64,000 nt of DNA from Agelas oroides (lineage: Eukaryota; Porifera; Demospongiae; Agelasida; Agelasidae): contig OX422202.1 of NCBI GenBank assembly GCA_949130485.1, positions 7,122,373-7,186,372 of the forward strand, read 5' to 3'. Positions 58,901 through 64,000 of this stretch are shown one piece after another (position 1 is the stretch's first letter; each line of letters starts with the position of its first letter). Under the pieces are notes generated by a model. The model was not told where the DNA came from. It searched no databases and saw only the letters and a list, made by a program, of their open reading frames with translations. The position numbers and the translations under genes were made by a program.

Positions 58901-61900
58901 GGCACATTGCCCACACTCCCTTATTTTCCCCTGGCATTCCTCTGCATTCCCCTGGCACTTTGCACCCACTCCAATACGTTCCCCTGGTATTTCCCGGCAT
59001 TCCCCTGCATTCCCCTGGCACTTTGCACCCACTCCCATTTGTTCCCCTGACATTCTCCTGCATTCCCCTGCATTCCCCTGGCACTTTACAACCACTCCCG
59101 TACGTTCCCCTGGCATTCCTCTGCATTCCCCTACATTCCCCTTGCATCCCCTCACATTTGCCCCTGGCATTCCCCTGCATTCCCCTGCATTTCCCTGCAT
59201 TCCCCTGGCAAATTGCACCCACTCCCTTACATTCCCCTGGCATTCCCCTGCATTCCCCTGGCACTTTGCACCCACTCCATTACGTTTCCCTGGCATTCCC
59301 CTGCATTCCCCTGGTACTTTGCACCCACTCCCTTACTTTCCCCTGGAATTCCCCTGCATTCTCCTGGCATTTTGCACCTACTCCCACATGTTCCCCTGAT
59401 ATTCCCCTGCATTCCCCTGCATTCCGCTGGCACATTGCCCACACTCCCTTATTTTCCCCTGGCATTCCTCTGCATTCCCCTGGCACTTTGCACCCACTCC
59501 AATACGTTCCCCTGGTATTTCCCGGCATTCCCCTGCATTCCCCTGGCACTTTGCACCCACTCCCATTTGTTCCCCTGACATTCTCCTGCATTCCCCTGCA
59601 TTCCCCTGGCACTTTGCAACCACTCCCGTACGTTCCCCTGGCATTCCTCTGCATTCCCCTACATTCCCCTTGCATCCCCTCACATTTGCCCCTGGCATTT
59701 CCCTGCATTCCCCTGGCACTGTACACGCCTTCCGATACGTTCTGGCATTCCACTGCATTTCCCTGCATTCCCCTGGCACTTTGCACCCCTCCCATACGTT
59801 CCCCTGGTATTCCCCTTCATTCCCCTGCATTGCTCTGGCACATTGCACCCAGTCCCATACGTTCCCATGCATTCCTCTGGGATTTCCCTGCATTCCCGTG
59901 GCACTTTGGATCCATTTTCATACGGTCTCCTGGCATTCCCCTGCATTCCCCTGCATTCCCCTGGCAAATTGCACCCACTCCCTTACATTCCCTTGGCACT
60001 TCGCACCCACTCCATTACGTTCCCCTGGCATTCCCCTGCATTCCCCTGCATTCCCATGGTACTTTGCACCCACTCCCTTACTTTCCTCTGGCATTCCCCT
60101 GCATTCTGGCATTTTGCACCCACTCCCACATGTTCCCCTGGTATTCCCCTGCATTCCCCTGCATTCCGCTGGCACATTGCACACTCCCTTATTTTCCCCT
60201 GGCATTCCCCTGCATTCCCCTGGCACTTTGCACCCACTCCCATAAGTTCCCCTGGCATTCTCCTGCATTCCCCTGGCATTCTCCTGCATTCCCCTGACAT
60301 TCCCCTGCATTCCCCTGGCACTTTGCACCCACTCCCGTACGTTCCCCTGGCATTCCCCTGCATCCCCATTCATTCTCCTTGCATCCCCTCACATATTTAC
60401 CCCTGGCATTCCCCTGCATTCCCCGCCACTTTGCACCCACTCCCATACATTACCCTGTATTCTCCTGGCACTTTGCACACACTCCGATGCATTCCCCTGG
60501 CATTCCCCTGATTCCCCTACATTCCCCTGGCACTTTGCACCCACTCCCATACATAACCCTGGCATTCCATTCCATTCCCCTGCATTCCCCTGGCACTTTG
60601 CACCCACTCCATCATGTTTCCCTGGCATTCCCCTGCTACTTTGCACCCACTCCCTTACGTTCCCCTGGCATTCTCCTGCATTATCCTGGCATTTTGCACC
60701 CACTCCCATATGTACCCCTGGTATTCCCCTGCATTCCCACTGCGCCCACTCCCATATGTTCCCCTGGCATTCCCTTGCATTCCCCTGCATTCCCCTGGCA
60801 CTTTGCACCCACTACCATACATTCCCCTGCATTCTGCTGGCACTTTGCACACATACCGATATGTTCCCCTGGCATTCCCCTGCATTCCCCTGGCACTGCG
60901 CCAACACCCATATGTTCCCCTCACATTCCCTTGCATTCCCCTGCATTCCCCTGGCACTTTGCACCCACTTCTATATGTTCCCTTGGCATTCCCTTGCGTT
61001 CTTCAGGCGTTTAGCACACACTCCCATACATTCCCTTGGATCCCCTTGGCACTTTGCACCCACTCCCATATGTTACCTGGTATTACCCTGAATTGCCCTA
61101 CATTCCCCTGGAACTTTGCACCCACTCCCATACGTTCCCCTGGCATTCCCTGCATTCCCCGGCATTCCACTGACACTTTACACCCAATCCCATACATTCC
61201 CCTGGCATTCCCCTGCATTCCTCTGCATTCCCCAGGCACTGTGCACGCCCTCCGATACGTTCCCCTGGCATTCCACTGCATTTTCCTACATTCCCTTGGC
61301 ACTTTGCACCCCTCCCATACGTTCCCCTGGTATCCCCCTTCATTCCCCTGCATTGCTCTGGCACTTTGCACCCAGTCCCATACATTCCCATGCATTCCCC
61401 TGGCATTCCCCTGCATTCCCGTGGCACTTTGGACCCATTTCCATACGTTCTCCTGGCATTCCCCTGCATTTCCCTGCATTCCCCTGGCAAATTGCACCCA
61501 CTCCCTTACATTCCCCTTGCATTCCCTTGCATTCCCCTGGTACTTTGCACCGACTCCCTTACGTTCCCCTGGCATTCCACTGCATTCTCCTGGCATTTTG
61601 CACCCACTCCCATATGTTACCCTGGTATTCCCCTGCATTCCCCTGCAATCTGCCGGCACATTGCACACACTCCCTTATATTCCCCTGGCATTTCCCTGCA
61701 TTCCCCTGGCACTTTGTACCCACTCCAATAAGTTCCCCTGGTATTTGCCTGCATTTCCCTGCATTCCCCTGGCACTTTGCACCCACTCCCTTACATTCCA
61801 CCGGCATTCCCCTGCATTCCCCTGGCACTTTGCACCCACCCCATATGTTCACCTGGCATTCTCCTGCATTCCCCTTCATTCTCCTGCATTCCCCTGGCAC

Positions 61901-64000
61901 TTTGCACCACTCCCTTTCATTCCCCTGGCATTCCCCTGCATTCCTCTGCATACCCCTGGCACTTTGTACCCACTCCCATTCGTTCCCCTGTTATTCCTTT
62001 GCATTCCCCTCCATTCCCTTGTCACCTTGCACTCACTCCCATGCGTTACACTGGCATTCCCCTGCATTCCCCTTGGCACTTTGCACCCACTCCCATATGT
62101 TACCTGGTATTACCCTGAATTGCCCTACATTCCCCTGGAACTTTGCACCCACTCCCATACGTTCCCCTGGCATTCCCTGCATTCCCCGGCATTCCACTGA
62201 CACTTTACACCCAATCCCATACATTCCCCTGGCATTCCCCTGCATTCCTCTGCATTCCCCAGGCACTGTGCACGCCCTCCGATACGTTCCCCTGGCATTC
62301 CACTGCATTTTCCTACATTCCCTTGGCACTTTGCACCCCTCCCATACGTTCCCCTGGTATCCCCCTTCATTCCCCTGCATTGCTCTGGCACTTTGCACCC
62401 AGTCCCATACATTCCCATGCATTCCCCTGGCATTCCCCTGCATTCCCGTGGCACTTTGGACCCATTTCCATACGTTCTCCTGGCATTCCCCTGCATTCCC
62501 CTGCATTCCCCTGGCAAATTGCACCCACTCCCTTACGTTCCCCTTGCATTCCCTTGCATTCCCCTGGTACTTTGCACCGACTCCCTTACGTTCCCCTGGC
62601 ATTCCACTGCATTCTCCTGGCATTTTGCACCCACTCCCATATGTTACCCTGGTATTCCCCTGCATTACCCTGCAATCTGCCGGCACATTGCACACACTCC
62701 CTTATATTCCCCTGGCATTTCCCTGCATTCCCCTGGCACTTTGTACCCACTCCAATAAGTTCCCCTGGTATTTGCCTGCATTTCCCTGCATTTCCCTGGC
62801 ACTTTGCACCCACTCCCTTACATTCCACCGGCATTCCCCTGCATTCCCCTGGCACTTTGCACCCACCCCATATGTTCACCTGGCATTCTCCTGCATTCCC
62901 CTTCATTCTCCTGCATTCCCCTGGCACTTTGCACCACTCCCTTTCATTCCCCTGGCATTCCCCTGCATTCCTCTGCATACCCCTGGCACTTTGTACCCAC
63001 TCCCATTCGTTCCCCTGTTATTCCTTTGCATTCCCCTCCATTCCCTTGTCACCTTGCACTCACTCCCATGCGTTACACTGGCATTCCCCTGCATTCCCCT
63101 GGCACTTTGCACCCACTTCCGTATGTTTCCCTGCCATTCCCCTGCATTCCCGACACATTTCACCCACTCCCGTACTTTCCCCTGGTACTCCCGTACTTTC
63201 CCCTGGTATTCCCCTGCATTCCCCTGCATTCCGCTGGCACATTGCACACACTCCCTTACTTTCACCTGGCATTCCCCTGCATTCCCCTGGCACTTAACTC
63301 CCACTCCAATACGTTCCCCTGGTATTACCCTGCATTTCCCTGCATTCCCCTGGCACTTTGCACCCACTCCCTTACATTCCCCAGGCATTCCCCTGCATTC
63401 CCCTGGCACTTTACACTCACTCCAATATGTTCCCCTGGTATTACCCTGCATTTCCCTGCATTCCCCTGGCACTTTGCACCCACTCCCTTACGTTCCCCAG
63501 GCATTCCCCTGCATTCCCCTGACACTTTACACTCACTCCAATATGTTCCCCTGGTATTACCCTGCATTTCCCTGCATTCCCCTGGCACTTTGCACCCACT
63601 CCCTTACGTTCCCCAGGCATTCCCCTGCATTCCCCTGGCACTTTGTACCCACTCCAATATGTTCACCTGGCATTCTCCTGTATTCCCCTGCATTCCCCTG
63701 GCACTTTGCACCCACTCCCTTTCGTTCCCCTGGCATTCCCCTGCATTCCCCTGGCACTTTGTACCCACTCCCACACGTTCCCCTGTTAATCACTTGCATT
63801 CCCCTCCATTCCCCTGTCACTTTGCACTCATTCCCATACGTTCCCCTGGCATTCCCCTGCATACCCCTGGCACTTTGCGCCCACTTCCGTACGTTCCACT
63901 GGTATTCCCCTGCATTTCCGCGCATTCTCTTGCATTCCCCTGGCACTTTGCACCCACTCCCTTACATTTCCTTGATGCCCTGGAATTCCCCTGCATTCCC
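55951..64000 (+). repeat. Third satellite, pyrimidine-rich 53/63-bp units, running off the window
   Basis: Units consist of GGCACTTTGCACCCACTCCC, ATACGTTCCCCTGG and one to four CATTCCCCTG decamers, so unit length varies by about 10 bp. The plus strand is strongly C/T-biased and lacks stops in all frames, producing overlapping frames of 384-926 codons (for example 57517-60297) that I treat as artefacts. The minus strand gives equally repetitive frames. Near-exact higher-order duplications are present. The array continues past 64000. Confidence 0.95.
61036..63090 (+). repeat. 1,027-bp higher-order duplication in the third satellite
   Basis: The block from about 61036 is repeated from about 62063 with only scattered differences, including private motifs GTTACCTGGTATTACCCTGA (61072, 62099) and GCAATCTGCCGGCACATTGC (61644, 62671). 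A second duplication of about 528 bp links 58670-59050 with 59198-59578. Confidence 0.85.

Noticed and set aside
57517-60297. 926-codon proline-rich open frame
   Set aside because: The C/T-rich satellite lacks stops in several frames at once and unit length varies by non-multiples of three, so no constant peptide frame exists.

Overview
The window is eukaryotic and almost certainly metazoan nuclear DNA. It opens with the last exons of an animal-type mitochondrial glutamate dehydrogenase, split by short GT-AG introns of about 70-250 bp. A second intron-split gene at about 33.3-37.1 kb encodes a long coiled-coil protein. The compact introns and the abundance of short foldback elements suggest a marine invertebrate, possibly a sponge, but the sequence does not settle the phylum.

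Layout. 1-1.3 kb: 3' end of the GDH gene. 1.3-5.3 kb: non-coding DNA packed with foldback and MITE-like elements and a 20-bp minisatellite. 5.35-32.4 kb: a 27-kb tandem array of about 140 copies of a 192-bp (64-codon) unit. 32.4-33.2 kb: a GGTCC-rich foldback element that abuts the array end. 33.3-37.1 kb: the coiled-coil gene. 37.2-45.1 kb: dispersed repeats, 9-bp-TSD MITEs, a strand-switching purine/pyrimidine tract, and one possible terminal exon at 43.2 kb. 45.25-55.5 kb: a second satellite (20-22-bp monomers, core TGCAGTGATGT), invaded by several TIR elements and a truncated non-LTR retrotransposon. 55.5-64 kb: a third, pyrimidine-rich satellite (53/63-bp units) that reverses orientation near 55.95 kb and runs off the right edge.

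About 45 kb of the 64 kb is tandem repeat. The long open frames in the arrays (up to about 900 codons) come from stop-free consensus units. They are open on both strands or in several frames and should not be read as genes without expression or selection evidence.

Main observations: (i) a family of short foldback elements beginning TAG(T/C)CTCG and flanked by 9-bp target duplications, the signature of Mutator-like MITEs, with one empty site visible inside the window; (ii) the 192-bp array; (iii) both recognisable genes carry repeated one-base frameshifts, most of them explainable at homopolymers, which points to assembly indels at least as much as to pseudogenes; (iv) inverted blocks inside three different repetitive tracts (35.5, 42.25 and 55.95 kb); (v) a relic of the third satellite on the far side of the second one.
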